In this document: one piece after another, positions 1 to 11,555 of the stretch
Position numbering within the stretch: the first letter of the stretch is position 1
Layout: the number at the start of each line of letters is the position of its first letter
From: Pseudarthrobacter sp. NIBRBAC000502772
Lineage (GTDB): Bacteria; Actinomycetota; Actinomycetes; Actinomycetales; Micrococcaceae
NCBI RefSeq assembly: GCF_006517235.1
Contig: NZ_CP041188.1
Span: 62,001 to 126,000, forward strand
DNA: 64,000 nt
Direction: 5' to 3'
Program-made: the position numbers and the translations under genes
The notes under the pieces: model-generated
The model's input: only the letters and a program-made list of their open reading frames with translations
The model's database searches: none
Told to the model about the DNA's origin: nothing

Positions 1-60
1 AAACAGCAACTCACCGCTGTGCCCTCCCAGGCACAAACCGCGGGCTAACCCCCTGAGTGC

Positions 61-2718
<2,658 letters not shown>

Positions 2719-2753
2719 AGAGAGCTCCTTCCGGGGATGCGCATTTTCGCTAA

Positions 2754-2774
2754 GTTGAGTCTACAACGCTCAAC
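2754..2774 (-). promoter_or_regulatory. HAIR-like HspR operator upstream of clpB
   Basis: GTTGAGT, seven bases, GCTCAAC. The HspR-associated inverted repeat is CTTGAGT-N7-ACTCAAG, so spacing is exact and 11 of 14 arm bases match. It lies 36 bases upstream of the clpB start. Assignment to HspR is inference from family knowledge. Confidence 0.65.
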
Positions 2775-2978
2775 TTTGAGGAGGTGCCCTCTATGCCCCA
2801 TGTTTGCCGATGGCGAACTGCCTGTCCAGAGCCGCACCACGCCTATGTGGAAATCCGGGTCCACGGACTGGTGTAGCCACAAGATGCTCGCGAAGTGTTG
2901 TGCGGAGCTATGGGCAATCGTTAGACTCCACTCACTGCGGTTGGGGCCGCCCGACAAAGAAGCGGAAGGACCCTAACC

Positions 2979-3374
2979 ATGAACCGTTTAACCCGCCTGG
3001 TCGTCGCCTCCGGCGCTGGCCTGGCTCTCGCCCTCACTGCCTCGCCGGCGCTGGCCGCGCCGCCGTCCGACCCGGGCAGCAACCGCGCCCAGGTGGAACA
3101 CACCGAATTCAGCACCCCTGATGGGTCATACACCTATGAGTTCCGCGGCGCGACCCGAAACGTCGACGGCCACTACACGACCAACACCCGCGATCAGACG
3201 ACTATCGGTCAGTCGTCGTTCGACTATGAAACGCACTACACCCTGACGGACAACGTGACAAAGCTGAGTAGCCAGAACACGTTTACCGAGGATGGCGTGA
3301 CGTGCCGCGCCAACTCCCAGGTTGTCCTCACGAACGGTGAGACGCGCACGGAGAAGACGCATTCGAGCTGCTAG
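2979..3374 (+). CDS. small secreted protein of unknown function
   Basis: 131-residue protein with a clear Sec signal peptide: MNRL, a hydrophobic stretch, then an ASPALA-A cleavage site near residue 27. The mature part (about 105 residues) is polar, rich in Thr/Ser/Asn, and looks beta-rich. It contains two Cys, near position 112 and at the very C-terminus, which could form a disulfide outside the cell. GGAAGGA lies upstream of the ATG. It stands alone, divergent from clpB. I do not recognise a family and assign no function. Confidence 0.75.
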   Translation: MNRLTRLVVASGAGLALALTASPALAAPPSDPGSNRAQVEHTEFSTPDGSYTYEFRGATRNVDGHYTTNTRDQTTIGQSSFDYETHYTLTDNVTKLSSQNTFTEDGVTCRANSQVVLTNGETRTEKTHSSC

Positions 3375-3491
3375 CACGGACTCCGGAGATCGCTAACTTC
3401 CGTAGCGACGATGCTGCACCACAGGTTTCCTCCTGCTGAGGGAAAACTGAGGCCGGCCCCTATGGGATGTAGCCAGCGGTCTGCGGGCGGT

Positions 3492-4166
3492 TTAGGGCTT
3501 TGCCGGATAGCCGGCCGCAGGCTTGGTTTCGATGTAGTTGATCACCAGGAACTCCCCCGCCGGGACGAGTTCCACGTACCAGCGGGTCGGTGTGTCCAGG
3601 TCCTCCCAGCTGCCCTGCCCGGCAACGGTGGGCCGGTAGACGGCGTCGAACTTCAGGAACGTGCCGCTGTCCGCGGCGCTCGAATCGATCTCCTGCAGCA
3701 GCTCAAACGTGCCGCGCCCGCCCGCCTCCGGCCCGGCAACGCGGACCGCCGCCAGGTTCTGCTGGTTCATCACCTTCACCGCCGCGAAGTATTCCTGCCA
3801 CGCGACGTCGCTGTGCGTGGTGAACAGCGTGCTCGAATAGGCTTCGGCGTTTCTTGCAGCGAGGTCTGCGACGCAGTTTTCCGGGACGGCCTTGCCCGGG
3901 CTCCAGGCCGTAACCAGCTCGGAGCCGGCGTTGAGCCAGCCGCTGTAGGCGTTCAGGACGCTGCCGATGGTTTCGCGCGGCGAGCCCTTGGGGATCCGGA
4001 CCGGCGACACGTCGTCACGGCCCACAAAGGGGCACTCCGGCGGCAGCACGGACGCGGGCGTTGCCGGGGCGATGTCCGGCAGCGGCGTCGGCAACGGGAA
4101 CAGGCTGCACCCGGACAGGCCCGCCAGCAGCGCCAGGACGGCAGCCGCCGTCGTAATTTTATTCAT
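3492..4166 (-). CDS. putative lipoprotein
   Basis: 224 residues starting at the ATG at 4166 (MNKITTAAAV). An upstream in-frame extension exists but would bury the signal peptide. The signal ends in a lipobox, LSGC, near residue 20, so the protein is probably lipid-anchored on the outer face of the membrane. A Pro-rich linker follows (FPLPTPLPDIAPATPAS), then a globular region with two further Cys, near ECPF and ENCV. The fold resembles actinobacterial lipoproteins with an NTF2-like shape, but that is only a guess. It lies just downstream of modC on the same strand (67 bases), so cotranscription is possible. Function unknown. Confidence 0.7.
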   Translation of the reverse strand: MNKITTAAAVLALLAGLSGCSLFPLPTPLPDIAPATPASVLPPECPFVGRDDVSPVRIPKGSPRETIGSVLNAYSGWLNAGSELVTAWSPGKAVPENCVADLAARNAEAYSSTLFTTHSDVAWQEYFAAVKVMNQQNLAAVRVAGPEAGGRGTFELLQEIDSSAADSGTFLKFDAVYRPTVAGQGSWEDLDTPTRWYVELVPAGEFLVINYIETKPAAGYPAKP

Positions 4167-4233
4167 GGTTCTCCCCCAATACCGCCGCCGCGTCCGGACG
4201 ACGCTGACCAGCCTACCCGCGCATTCCGCCTCT

Positions 4234-5295
4234 TCAGCCGGGGTAGATGGCCACGGCACCGGCCTTGATCACGAAATACACCTGCATGCCCGGCGCCAGC
4301 CCGAGATCTACAGAGGCAGCCGGCGTGATGTCCGCGCTCAGCTGCCCGCCCTCCCCGGCGCGGACCCGGATCCCGTCCCCGTGCGGCTCCAGGTCCGTGA
4401 TGGTCACGGCGAAGGAGTTCCGCGGGCTGCCATGCGCTTCGGTGAGGAAAACGGAAACGGCCGACGGCGGGAAGACAGCCACGCCCGGCTGCCCGGCAGG
4501 GAGCGGGGCGGCTGCGTCGTGGTGGCCATAGAGGTTCAGGGCACCGGCCCGCAGACCGTGTTCGGTCAGGTGGCCGGCCACAAAGTTGAGTCCGGCGAGT
4601 CCGGCCGCGAACCGGCTGCGCGGGCGCTGGAGGATGTCCCGCGTTGGGCCTTCCTCGCTGATCCGCCCGTTTTCGAGGATGACCACCCGGTCGGCCAGCA
4701 TCAGGGCGTCGAGGACGTCGTGGGTGATGATGATGGCCCTTCGGCCGGCCAGCACGCGCTTGAGCAGGCGCCGGAGCAGCGGCGCGGCATGGATATCCAG
4801 CGCGGCCATCGGCTCGTCCAGGAGGAGGAGCCCGGGGTCGGCGGCGAGCGCCCGCGCCACAGCTACGCGCTGCGCCTGGCCGCCGGAGAGCTCGGCCGGG
4901 CGGCGGGCCTGCAGCTCCGTCGCTTCGACTTCCGCGAGCCACCGCAGGGCGGACTCCCGCGCGGCCTGCTTCGAAGCCCCCGCACTCCGGGGCCCGAAGG
5001 CCACGTTCTCCAGCACGCTCAGGTGCGGGAAAAGCAGCGGTTCCTGGGCCAGGAGCGCTGTGCCCCGCCGGTGCGGAGCCGTCCACTGGCCGCGCCCGGC
5101 GGTGAGGTCAAACAGCCTCCTGCCGTCCAGTTCGGCCGTGCCAGAGTCCGGGTGCAGCAGGCCCGCAATGACGTTCAGCAGGGTGGATTTTCCCGCGCCG
5201 TTGGCTCCCATAATGGCCACCGTTTCGGCTGGCCCCACCGCGAGGGAGACGTCGAACCCGCGGCCGGCCACGGCGGCCTGAACCGAGAACGTCAC
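4234..5295 (-). CDS. modC: molybdate ABC transporter ATP-binding protein
   Basis: ATPase of the molybdate importer. Walker [10 protein letters not shown] lies near residue 30, the signature LSGGQAQR near 135, Walker B LLLLDEP near 156 and the H-loop (THD) near 190. The C-terminal third is a molybdate-binding TOBE/Mop region, as expected for ModC (about 350 residues). It overlaps the modB stop by four bases (ATGA), which points to translational coupling. Together with modB and modA upstream it forms a complete importer. The assignment to molybdate rather than sulfate or iron rests on the TOBE region and on the co-located HTH-TOBE regulator. Confidence 0.9.
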   Translation of the reverse strand: MTFSVQAAVAGRGFDVSLAVGPAETVAIMGANGAGKSTLLNVIAGLLHPDSGTAELDGRRLFDLTAGRGQWTAPHRRGTALLAQEPLLFPHLSVLENVAFGPRSAGASKQAARESALRWLAEVEATELQARRPAELSGGQAQRVAVARALAADPGLLLLDEPMAALDIHAAPLLRRLLKRVLAGRRAIIITHDVLDALMLADRVVILENGRISEEGPTRDILQRPRSRFAAGLAGLNFVAGHLTEHGLRAGALNLYGHHDAAAPLPAGQPGVAVFPPSAVSVFLTEAHGSPRNSFAVTITDLEPHGDGIRVRAGEGGQLSADITPAASVDLGLAPGMQVYFVIKAGAVAIYPG

Positions 5296-6155
5296 CGGAC
5301 CGCACCGCCCTCGGCGGGCGCCGTCGTCGTGCGTTCCCAGCTGCCGGACGCAGCCCGTTCGGCGGCGCGGGGACTGCGGTACGCGAGCGCCACCACGGCA
5401 ACCGCCACCCCCACGAGGACCAGGGCAAGCGCGACGGCGGCATCGGCGTCCGTTTCGCGCTGCAGGTAGATTTCCAGCGGCAGGGTCCGGGTCACGCCCT
5501 GCAGGCTTCCGGCGAACGTGAGCGTGGCGCCGAATTCACCCAGGCTGCGGGCGAAGGACAGCACCGCGCCGGACGCCAGTCCCGGCAGCACGAGCGGGAG
5601 GGTGACCCTGCGGAGCACCGTGGTGGGCCCGGCGCCGAGCGTCGCCGCCACCGCTTCGTACCGGTTCCCGGCGGTCCGCAGGGCACCCTCAAGGCTGACC
5701 ACCAGGAACGGCAGGGCCACAAACGTCTGGGCCAGGATGACCGCCGTCGTCGAAAAGGCGATCTGCAGGCCAGCCACTTCCAGCGTCCGGCCCAGCAGCC
5801 CCTGCCGCCCGAACGTGTACAGGAGTGCGATGCCGCCCACCACGGGCGGAAGCACCAGCGGGAGCAGGACCAGTGAGCGGAGGAAGCGCTGGCCGGGGAA
5901 GCTGCCGCGGGCCAGGACCAGGGCCAGCGGCACACCGAGCACGATGCACAGGAAAGTGCTGGCCGCGGACGTGCGCAGGCTCAGTCCCAGTGCCTGCAGC
6001 GACGCTTCCGACGTGATCAGCGGGATGAACTGGGCCCAGTTGACCTTGGCCACCATGGCCGCCAGCGGCAGCACCACGAACAGGCCACCGGCAGCCGCAA
6101 GGACGTAAATCCAGCGCGGGACGCCGCCGTATCCGCCGTTCCTGGCCTGTCTCAT
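5292..6155 (-). CDS. modB: molybdate ABC transporter permease
   Basis: 287-residue inner-membrane permease with about six membrane segments. The BPD-transport EAA loop is visible as [20 protein letters not shown] near residues 170-190, the contact site for ModC. It lies between modA (22 bases upstream) and modC (4-base overlap). The start at 6155 is ATG and carries a basic N-terminus before the first helix. Substrate assignment comes from the operon rather than from the permease alone. Confidence 0.9.
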   Translation of the reverse strand: MRQARNGGYGGVPRWIYVLAAAGGLFVVLPLAAMVAKVNWAQFIPLITSEASLQALGLSLRTSAASTFLCIVLGVPLALVLARGSFPGQRFLRSLVLLPLVLPPVVGGIALLYTFGRQGLLGRTLEVAGLQIAFSTTAVILAQTFVALPFLVVSLEGALRTAGNRYEAVAATLGAGPTTVLRRVTLPLVLPGLASGAVLSFARSLGEFGATLTFAGSLQGVTRTLPLEIYLQRETDADAAVALALVLVGVAVAVVALAYRSPRAAERAASGSWERTTTAPAEGGAVR

Positions 6156-6177
6156 GATCTCCTTGGGTGCGGCTTAC

Positions 6178-7005
6178 TTACGGGGCGCCGAAGCCGGCCG
6201 CGCTCAGGGTTTTCTGCCCGTCGACGCCGGTCATCATGGCGATGAAGGCTGCCGCCAGTTCCTTATTCCGGCTCGAGCCTACTGTGGCGATGGGATACGT
6301 GTTGACTGCCTTGCCGGATTCGTCGAACGGGATCCCTTTGACCTTGCCTCCGGCGCCTTTGACGTCGGTGACGTAGACCAGGCCGGCGTCGGCCTCGCCC
6401 GAGGTGACCTTGCCCAGGACGTCCGTCACCGATGACTCCTCGCTGACCGGCGAGAGGCTCACGCCCGCGGCCTTTTCCACCGTGTCCGCGGCCGCCCCGC
6501 ACGGAACCTGGCTGGCGCAGACGACCACCTTGACGCCTGGCTTGGCCAGGTCCGCGAAGGACGCGATCGACGCCGGATTGGACGGCGGGACGGCGATCTC
6601 CAGGACGTTGGTGGCGAAGTTCTTCGCGGTCCCGTCCAGGAGCTTGGCATCGGCCAGTTTGGTCATGTTTTTGGTGTCGGCGGAGGCAAAAACGTCGGCC
6701 GGTGCGCCCTGGGTGATCTGGGTGGCCAGGTCCGAAGAACCGGCGAAGCTCAACACGAGCTTGGTGCCGGGGTTCTTCGCCTCGAAGTCGCTGGCCAACT
6801 CTGTGAACGTGGCCTTGAGCGACGCGGCTGCGAAGACCGTGATGGTCCCGGACACCTGACCGGTGGCGTCCGGGGACTGAGAGGCCGGGGACTGCGCCGC
6901 GGCGGACTGCGTGGCCGTGGGCGTCGTAGCCGGTGCGCATGCGACGAGGCCCAGCATGAGGGCGGCTGAGATGATGGCGGGTGACCCGTGTTGGCGGGTG
7001 CTCAA
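6178..7005 (-). CDS. modA: molybdate-binding lipoprotein
   Basis: Periplasmic-type solute-binding protein, here a lipoprotein (275 residues) with lipobox LVAC near residue 22 followed by a Thr/Ala/Ser/Gln-rich linker. ModA-type features include ITVFAAASLKATF and FSFAGSSDLATQI-like segments (here LSFAGSSDLATQI), which hold the oxyanion through Ser residues. I chose the TTG start at 7005 because GGGAAAGAG sits upstream and because it leads directly into the signal peptide. This start overlaps the stop of the upstream regulator (TTGA), so the two are probably coupled. The longer in-frame extension to 7143 has no signal-peptide character and is rejected. Confidence 0.9.
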   Translation of the reverse strand: MSTRQHGSPAIISAALMLGLVACAPATTPTATQSAAAQSPASQSPDATGQVSGTITVFAAASLKATFTELASDFEAKNPGTKLVLSFAGSSDLATQITQGAPADVFASADTKNMTKLADAKLLDGTAKNFATNVLEIAVPPSNPASIASFADLAKPGVKVVVCASQVPCGAAADTVEKAAGVSLSPVSEESSVTDVLGKVTSGEADAGLVYVTDVKGAGGKVKGIPFDESGKAVNTYPIATVGSSRNKELAAAFIAMMTGVDGQKTLSAAGFGAP

Positions 7006-7412
7006 ATGATGCTCTTTCCCTGCGGCGTTTCGATGATGACTGTGGTTGCTTTGACCACCGCGGTGGCCACGGAGCCGAGTTCCAGGCCCAGGTCCCGGAC
7101 TGCTTCGCTGCTCATCAGCGACACCACCCGGAACGGCCCGCACTGAAGTTCCACCTGGGCCATGACCTTGTCCGCAGTGATACCCGTGACCAGGCCAACG
7201 AACCTGTTGCGCGCCGAACTCCCTGACCGGTGCGGGTCCTCGGGAAGCTGCGCGAGCTTCTGGGCGTGCCGGGCCAGTTCCAGTCCGTCCACGGCCAGCC
7301 GGCCGGCGTCGTCCTTGACGGGGGTGAGGCTGCCGTTCTCTGTCCAGCGCCGGACGGTGTCGTCACTGACGCCAAGGAACCGGGCGGCCTCGGATACGCG
7401 AATAGTGGGCAT
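7002..7412 (-). CDS. molybdenum-responsive HTH-TOBE regulator
   Basis: 136 residues. The N-terminal 50 are a MerR/excisionase-like helix-turn-helix (VSEAARFLGVSDDTVRRW). The C-terminal 65 are a single Mop/TOBE molybdate-binding domain (FVGLVTGITADKVMAQVEL). The arrangement matches a small one-component ModE-like regulator rather than E. coli ModE, which has a different HTH and two Mop repeats. It is first in the regulator-modA-modB-modC operon, so it probably autoregulates. A 12-base perfect palindrome lies 15 bases upstream of its ATG. Confidence 0.85.
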   Translation of the reverse strand: MPTIRVSEAARFLGVSDDTVRRWTENGSLTPVKDDAGRLAVDGLELARHAQKLAQLPEDPHRSGSSARNRFVGLVTGITADKVMAQVELQCGPFRVVSLMSSEAVRDLGLELGSVATAVVKATTVIIETPQGKSII

Positions 7413-7426
7413 TTCATGATTCTAGT

Positions 7427-7438
7427 CCGCATATGCGG
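7427..7438. promoter_or_regulatory. palindromic operator of the molybdate operon
   Basis: CCGCATATGCGG is a perfect 12-base palindrome directly upstream of the first gene of the mod operon. Its position and symmetry suit a binding site for the encoded HTH-TOBE regulator. The link to that regulator is inference. Confidence 0.5.
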
Positions 7439-7594
7439 TGTTTCTCAGTAGTTTCCACCGCGGATCCGAAGATGACTTTGCTCCTTCTTTCGCTCCCGCG
7501 CGAGGCTCCAGTTGGGCTTCCTCTGGAACGTCCCGGGCCGAAGTCCTACGCTATGGGGAAGGGGAGGGGCTGCAGTCGCTGAGGAGCGTTTGTG

Positions 7595-8929
7595 ATGAAG
7601 TGGATCAGGCCTGACAGCCCCGACTATGACCCGGCCCGGAAGGTCTTCAACGCCAGCATTGACCGGCGGCCGGCGGTGATTGCCCAGTGTTCAAATGACG
7701 CGGACGTGGCCGAAGCCCTGCGCTACGGCCGGCAGAATTCCCTCGCCGTTGCTGTCCGGGCCGGCGGCCACTCAGTGGCCGGAATGTCCATGAACAATGA
7801 CGGCCTGGTGATCGATGTCCGGCCCATGAAGTCGATCGATGTGGACCCGGAATCCAGCATCGTCACCGCCGGTGCGGGCCTGACGTGGGGCGAGTTCGAC
7901 CGCGCCACCCAGGAGCATGCCCTGGCGGTCACCGGCGGACGGGCCTCCACCACCGGTGTGGCCGGCTTTACCCTGGGCGGCGGATCCGGCTGGCTGGAGC
8001 GCTCCTTCGGGTTCGCGTGCGACAGTCTCGTCTCGGTGGACCTGGTGACGGCCGACGGCGAGCGTGTCACCGCGAGCGCCCGGGAAAACCCCGAACTCTT
8101 CTGGGCGCTCCATGGCGGCGGCGGCAATTTCGGCGTGGCCACGTCCTTCACATTCCAGGCGCACCGGCTCGGCCCCGTGGTGCACGCCGGGATATGGCTG
8201 TGGCCCGGTGAAGAGGCCCTGGACGTCTCCCGCGCGTACAGGGACCTGGCCCTCGCAGCCCCCGATGGCGTCGGGGTGGGGCTGCTGTACTTGACCGCTC
8301 CGCCCGAGCCGTTTGTGCCTGAGCATCTGGTGGGAAAAATGGCCGTCGCCATTGGCTATGTCTACGCGGGTGAGCCCGAGGAAGGCTCCGAACATGCCCG
8401 GCCGTTCCGCGAACTCGGACCCGCCGTCGACCTGGTGGGTGACACAGGCTATGCAGAGTTCAACGGCTCCCTGGATGATCCTCCGGACCATTACAACTAC
8501 TGGAGCGCGGACTACCACGACGAACTTCCCGATGCAGCTCTGGACCTCTTTGTTGAGTCGGCCCGGAACCTCCCCGATGCCACGTCCCAGCAGCTCATCG
8601 CCCGCTGGGGCGGCGCGGTCGGCGGAAGCGCGGGGGCGGCCACGCCCTTGATCAACCGGAATGCGGCCTGGGTGAGCCACCCCTACGGCATCTCCCCCAC
8701 CCCCGAGGAAGGCGAGCTGGCCAAGGCCTGGGTGAAGGACTTCCGCCAGAAAATTGCGCCCTATGCCTCGGGCGGGGTGTGGCTCAATTTCATCGGCAAC
8801 GAAGGCCAGGAGCGCATCCGTGCCGCGTTCGGCAACGGGAACTACGCCCGGCTGGCCAGGGTCAAGCGGGACTTCGATCCGCGGAACGTCTTCCAGGGCA
8901 ACCAGAACATCCTGCCAGCCGGCTCCTGA
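7595..8929 (+). CDS. FAD-binding oxidoreductase, berberine bridge enzyme-like
   Basis: About 444 residues. The N-terminal FAD-binding PCMH domain carries RAGGHSVAG near residue 57, whose His is the usual 8-alpha covalent FAD attachment site in this family, followed by GGGSGWLERSFG and the GGGGNFG loop. The C-terminal BBE motif (NYARLARVKRDFDPRNVF) is present. No second Cys attachment site is evident. Such enzymes oxidise sugars, alkaloids or other alcohols; the substrate here cannot be told. The start is ATG at 7595 with GAGGAG eight bases upstream; a GTG immediately before it is an alternative. There is no signal peptide and no operon partner. Confidence 0.85.
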   Translation: MKWIRPDSPDYDPARKVFNASIDRRPAVIAQCSNDADVAEALRYGRQNSLAVAVRAGGHSVAGMSMNNDGLVIDVRPMKSIDVDPESSIVTAGAGLTWGEFDRATQEHALAVTGGRASTTGVAGFTLGGGSGWLERSFGFACDSLVSVDLVTADGERVTASARENPELFWALHGGGGNFGVATSFTFQAHRLGPVVHAGIWLWPGEEALDVSRAYRDLALAAPDGVGVGLLYLTAPPEPFVPEHLVGKMAVAIGYVYAGEPEEGSEHARPFRELGPAVDLVGDTGYAEFNGSLDDPPDHYNYWSADYHDELPDAALDLFVESARNLPDATSQQLIARWGGAVGGSAGAATPLINRNAAWVSHPYGISPTPEEGELAKAWVKDFRQKIAPYASGGVWLNFIGNEGQERIRAAFGNGNYARLARVKRDFDPRNVFQGNQNILPAGS

Positions 8930-8987
8930 GCGGGCCTGCAGCGGTTGGCGGCCCCGGCGCAGACCACCGCCGCACTAGACTTCCCCC

Positions 8988-9857
8988 ATGGCGATTTACC
9001 TGGATCCGCCGCTCTGGCCCGCCCACGGCACACACTTTTCGCACCTCATCTCGGACACCTCGCTCCCGGAGCTGCACGCCTTCGCCGCCGCGGCCGGCAT
9101 CCCGGACCGGGCGTTCGACGGCGACCACTACGACGTTGCCGAGCGCCGGTTCGACGACCTCGTCGCCGCGGGCGCCATCGCCGTGGAAGCCCGGATCCTG
9201 GTGCGAAAGCTCATCGCCAGCGGGCTGCGCATCCCGGCCCGGCAGCGGAACAAGTCCCTCAAGGTCCCGTTGCTGAACCGCTGGGAAGCCATCATGCCGG
9301 GACACGACGCCCTCTTCCTGGACCTGCTGGACCGCTGGAGCGAGGACCACCGCCGGTATCACGGCTGCACGCACCTGCTGGCAGTCTTGGAGGCCATGGA
9401 CCTGCTCACCGACCCCGACGATCCGCCGCGGACCGTGCTGCTCGCAGCCTGGTTCCACGATGCCGTGTACCGCGGGATCGCCGGCCAGGACGAGGAGGAA
9501 TCGGCCCGCCTCGCCGAGGAGCGCCTCACGGATGCGGGGCTTCCGGCCGCCGAAGTCGAGGAGGTGGCGCGGCTGGTCAGGCTGACGTCGGACCACCGCC
9601 CGGAACCAGGGGACGACGACGGCGCCCTCCTCTGCGACGCGGACCTGTCAGTCCTCGGCGGCGAACCTGAGCCGTACGCCCGGTATGTGGCCGCCGTCCG
9701 GGAAGACTATGCGCACATCGGCGACGCCGACTTCGCGGCCGGCCGTGCCGCCGTCGTCCGTCATCTGCTGGAACTGGACCCCTTGTTCCACAGCGACCGC
9801 GCACGGGAACTGTGGCTCGATGCCGCCCGCCGGAACCTTCTGGGCGAGCTGGCCTGA
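8988..9857 (+). CDS. DUF4031-HD domain fusion protein
   Basis: 289 residues in two parts. Residues 1-85 match the short DUF4031 family (MAIYLDPPLWPAHGTHFSHL). Residues about 100-285 look like the predicted metal-dependent HD phosphohydrolase family (COG4339): RRYHGCTHL near 123-131, WFHDAVY with H157/D158, and a later DADLS segment with Asp. The two parts are often separate proteins, so this is a fusion. Substrate unknown. No Shine-Dalgarno is seen; TAGACT ends six bases before the ATG, so the message is probably leaderless. Confidence 0.75.
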   Translation: MAIYLDPPLWPAHGTHFSHLISDTSLPELHAFAAAAGIPDRAFDGDHYDVAERRFDDLVAAGAIAVEARILVRKLIASGLRIPARQRNKSLKVPLLNRWEAIMPGHDALFLDLLDRWSEDHRRYHGCTHLLAVLEAMDLLTDPDDPPRTVLLAAWFHDAVYRGIAGQDEEESARLAEERLTDAGLPAAEVEEVARLVRLTSDHRPEPGDDDGALLCDADLSVLGGEPEPYARYVAAVREDYAHIGDADFAAGRAAVVRHLLELDPLFHSDRARELWLDAARRNLLGELA

Positions 9858-9916
9858 CTCTTCGCGCAGCCGCCGGAAGCCTTTACGGGCGCCCCGGCCG
9901 GTGCAAGACTGCTCGG

Positions 9917-10351
9917 ATGAACCTGCGCATCCAATCTGTCAGCGTCGACTCCACAGACCCCAAAGTGCCCGCCGATTTCTGGGAGAAGGCCCTGGGCTGG
10001 CGCCGCACCTATGAGGTGGAAGACGAAATCGTACTGGAACCCCCTGCAGGCAGCCCGGCAGACGGCGTCAGCCCGGACCTGCTGTTCGTGAAGGTGCCGG
10101 AGCAGAAGGAGATCAAGAACAGGCTGCACCTGGACTTGCGTCCGGATGACCAGGCCGAGGAGGTGCAGCGGCTGGAAGCCCTTGGCGCGTCGCGCATTTC
10201 TATTGGGCAGGGGCCGGAGGTGACCTGGGTGGTCATGGCCGACCCGGACGGCAACGAATTCTGCGTGCTGCGGGCGCTCCGGTCAGAGGAGCTCGAAGCC
10301 CAGGGCCTGGTCCCCGGGTTTAGCGAAGCCCCGGGGAATGCCGCCGGCTAA
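9917..10351 (+). CDS. VOC family (glyoxalase-like) protein
   Basis: 144 residues with the paired beta-alpha-beta pattern of the vicinal oxygen chelate fold. MNLRIQSVSVDSTDPKVPADFW opens the first half, and VVMADPDGNEFCVLR closes the second; NEFCVL supplies the usual terminal Glu. Several small actinobacterial VOC proteins of this type (Glyoxalase_6) have no known substrate. The ATG at 9917 begins exactly at the conserved N-terminus; the longer upstream extension is rejected. The stop overlaps that of the convergent yccF by four bases. Confidence 0.8.
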   Translation: MNLRIQSVSVDSTDPKVPADFWEKALGWRRTYEVEDEIVLEPPAGSPADGVSPDLLFVKVPEQKEIKNRLHLDLRPDDQAEEVQRLEALGASRISIGQGPEVTWVVMADPDGNEFCVLRALRSEELEAQGLVPGFSEAPGNAAG

Positions 10352-10749
10352 CGGTACGCGGTAACGAACGGGCTGTTAGTGGGAACGATCTGCTTGCCCA
10401 GCGGCATCAGGCTGACCGGGATGAGCTTGAGGTTGGCGATGGCCAGCGGGATGCCGATGATGGTGACCGCCATGGCAAAAGCTGTGACCACGTGGCCGAT
10501 CGCGATCCAGATGCCCGCCACCACCAGCCAGATGACATTCCCCAGCAGCGGGAACACGCCCGTGCCGCCCGGTTTGTCCACCACCATGCGCCCGAACGGC
10601 CAGAGCGTGTACGCCGCAATGCGGAAAGACGCGATGCCCCACGGGATGGTGACGATGAGCAGGCAGCAGATGATGCCGGCCAGGAAGTAGCCCAGAGCGA
10701 GCCAGAGTCCACCGAATACCAGCCAGATGATGTTGAGCAGAGTCTTCAT
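10348..10749 (-). CDS. yccF: YccF domain membrane protein
   Basis: 133-residue integral membrane protein with two repeats of the YccF domain, each a hydrophobic hairpin: LLNIIWLVFGGLWLALGYF near 3-21 and LLGNVIWLVVAGIWIAIG near 70-87, each followed by the Ile/Pro-rich IPWGIASF or IPLAIANL motif. Length and repeat pattern match the family. Function is not established. The ATG at 10749 is at the conserved start; the ten-residue upstream extension was dropped. Confidence 0.88.
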   Translation of the reverse strand: MKTLLNIIWLVFGGLWLALGYFLAGIICCLLIVTIPWGIASFRIAAYTLWPFGRMVVDKPGGTGVFPLLGNVIWLVVAGIWIAIGHVVTAFAMAVTIIGIPLAIANLKLIPVSLMPLGKQIVPTNSPFVTAYR

Positions 10750-10867
10750 CTGTCCATTGTGCCCCGCGGGGTCTGACAAAAACGTAGGGGTCTGCCCTGA
10801 TTGGCCCCTGATCTTCGGCCATGGAACTTGGACCCTGGAACTTGGACCCAGAAACCTGGACCGGGCC

Positions 10868-11467
10868 TCAGCCCTTGGCGGCCTTCACGAAGGCGCGGAT
10901 CTTCGCCAGGTCCTTGACGCCACGGGAAACCTCGACGCCGGAGCTGACGTCCACGCCCCACGCACCTGAGGCGGCGGTGGCGTGCGCCACGGTGTCCTGG
11001 TTCAGCCCGCCGGCCAGCAGCCACTTGCGGTCCTGGAGCGCCGTCACATCCACCATGGAGGCGTAGTCCCAGGCCTCTCCGGACCCGGGCACTGCGGCAT
11101 CAATCAACAGCATTTCCTCGCCCCAGTTGGCGAACGCGTCCGCAGTGGCTGCCATGGTGACCGCCCTGATCAGCTTCATGCCGGCGTCGTGCACTGTTGT
11201 GACGTCCTCCGGGGTGAGGTCTGCATGGAGTTGGACCCACTCGAGTCCTGCGGCACGGGCGATGGCAATGGCATCGGCGACCGGTTCATGCCGGAAAACG
11301 CCGATGGCAAGTACCCCATCCGGCACATCGGCCAGAAGAGTGGAAACCTGCGACGGCGAGACCACCCGCGGGCTTGCGGTGAGGACAAAGCCGACGGCGT
11401 CCGCCCCGGCGTCTACTGCTTCACGGACGGATTCGGGCGTACTGAGTCCACACACTTTGACGAACAT
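10868..11467 (-). CDS. trpF: phosphoribosylanthranilate isomerase
   Basis: 199-residue TIM-barrel enzyme of tryptophan synthesis that isomerises N-(5-phosphoribosyl)anthranilate. The catalytic Cys is in MFVKVCGLSTPES (C7), and the later acid lies in LLIDAAVPGSGEAWDY. The C-terminal phosphate-binding loops LLAGGLNQDTV and GVDVSSGVEVSRGVKD are intact. GAAGGAG lies just upstream of the ATG at 11467. It is not beside other trp genes, which is common for actinobacterial trpF. Confidence 0.93.
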   Translation of the reverse strand: MFVKVCGLSTPESVREAVDAGADAVGFVLTASPRVVSPSQVSTLLADVPDGVLAIGVFRHEPVADAIAIARAAGLEWVQLHADLTPEDVTTVHDAGMKLIRAVTMAATADAFANWGEEMLLIDAAVPGSGEAWDYASMVDVTALQDRKWLLAGGLNQDTVAHATAASGAWGVDVSSGVEVSRGVKDLAKIRAFVKAAKG

Positions 11468-11555
11468 TCCGGCTCCTTCAGGCTGTCTACGCATAGTCCC
11501 CCGGGAGGAGACTAACAGGCAAGTACCCGCGGCGCCGATGTTGGCCGGTTCCATT

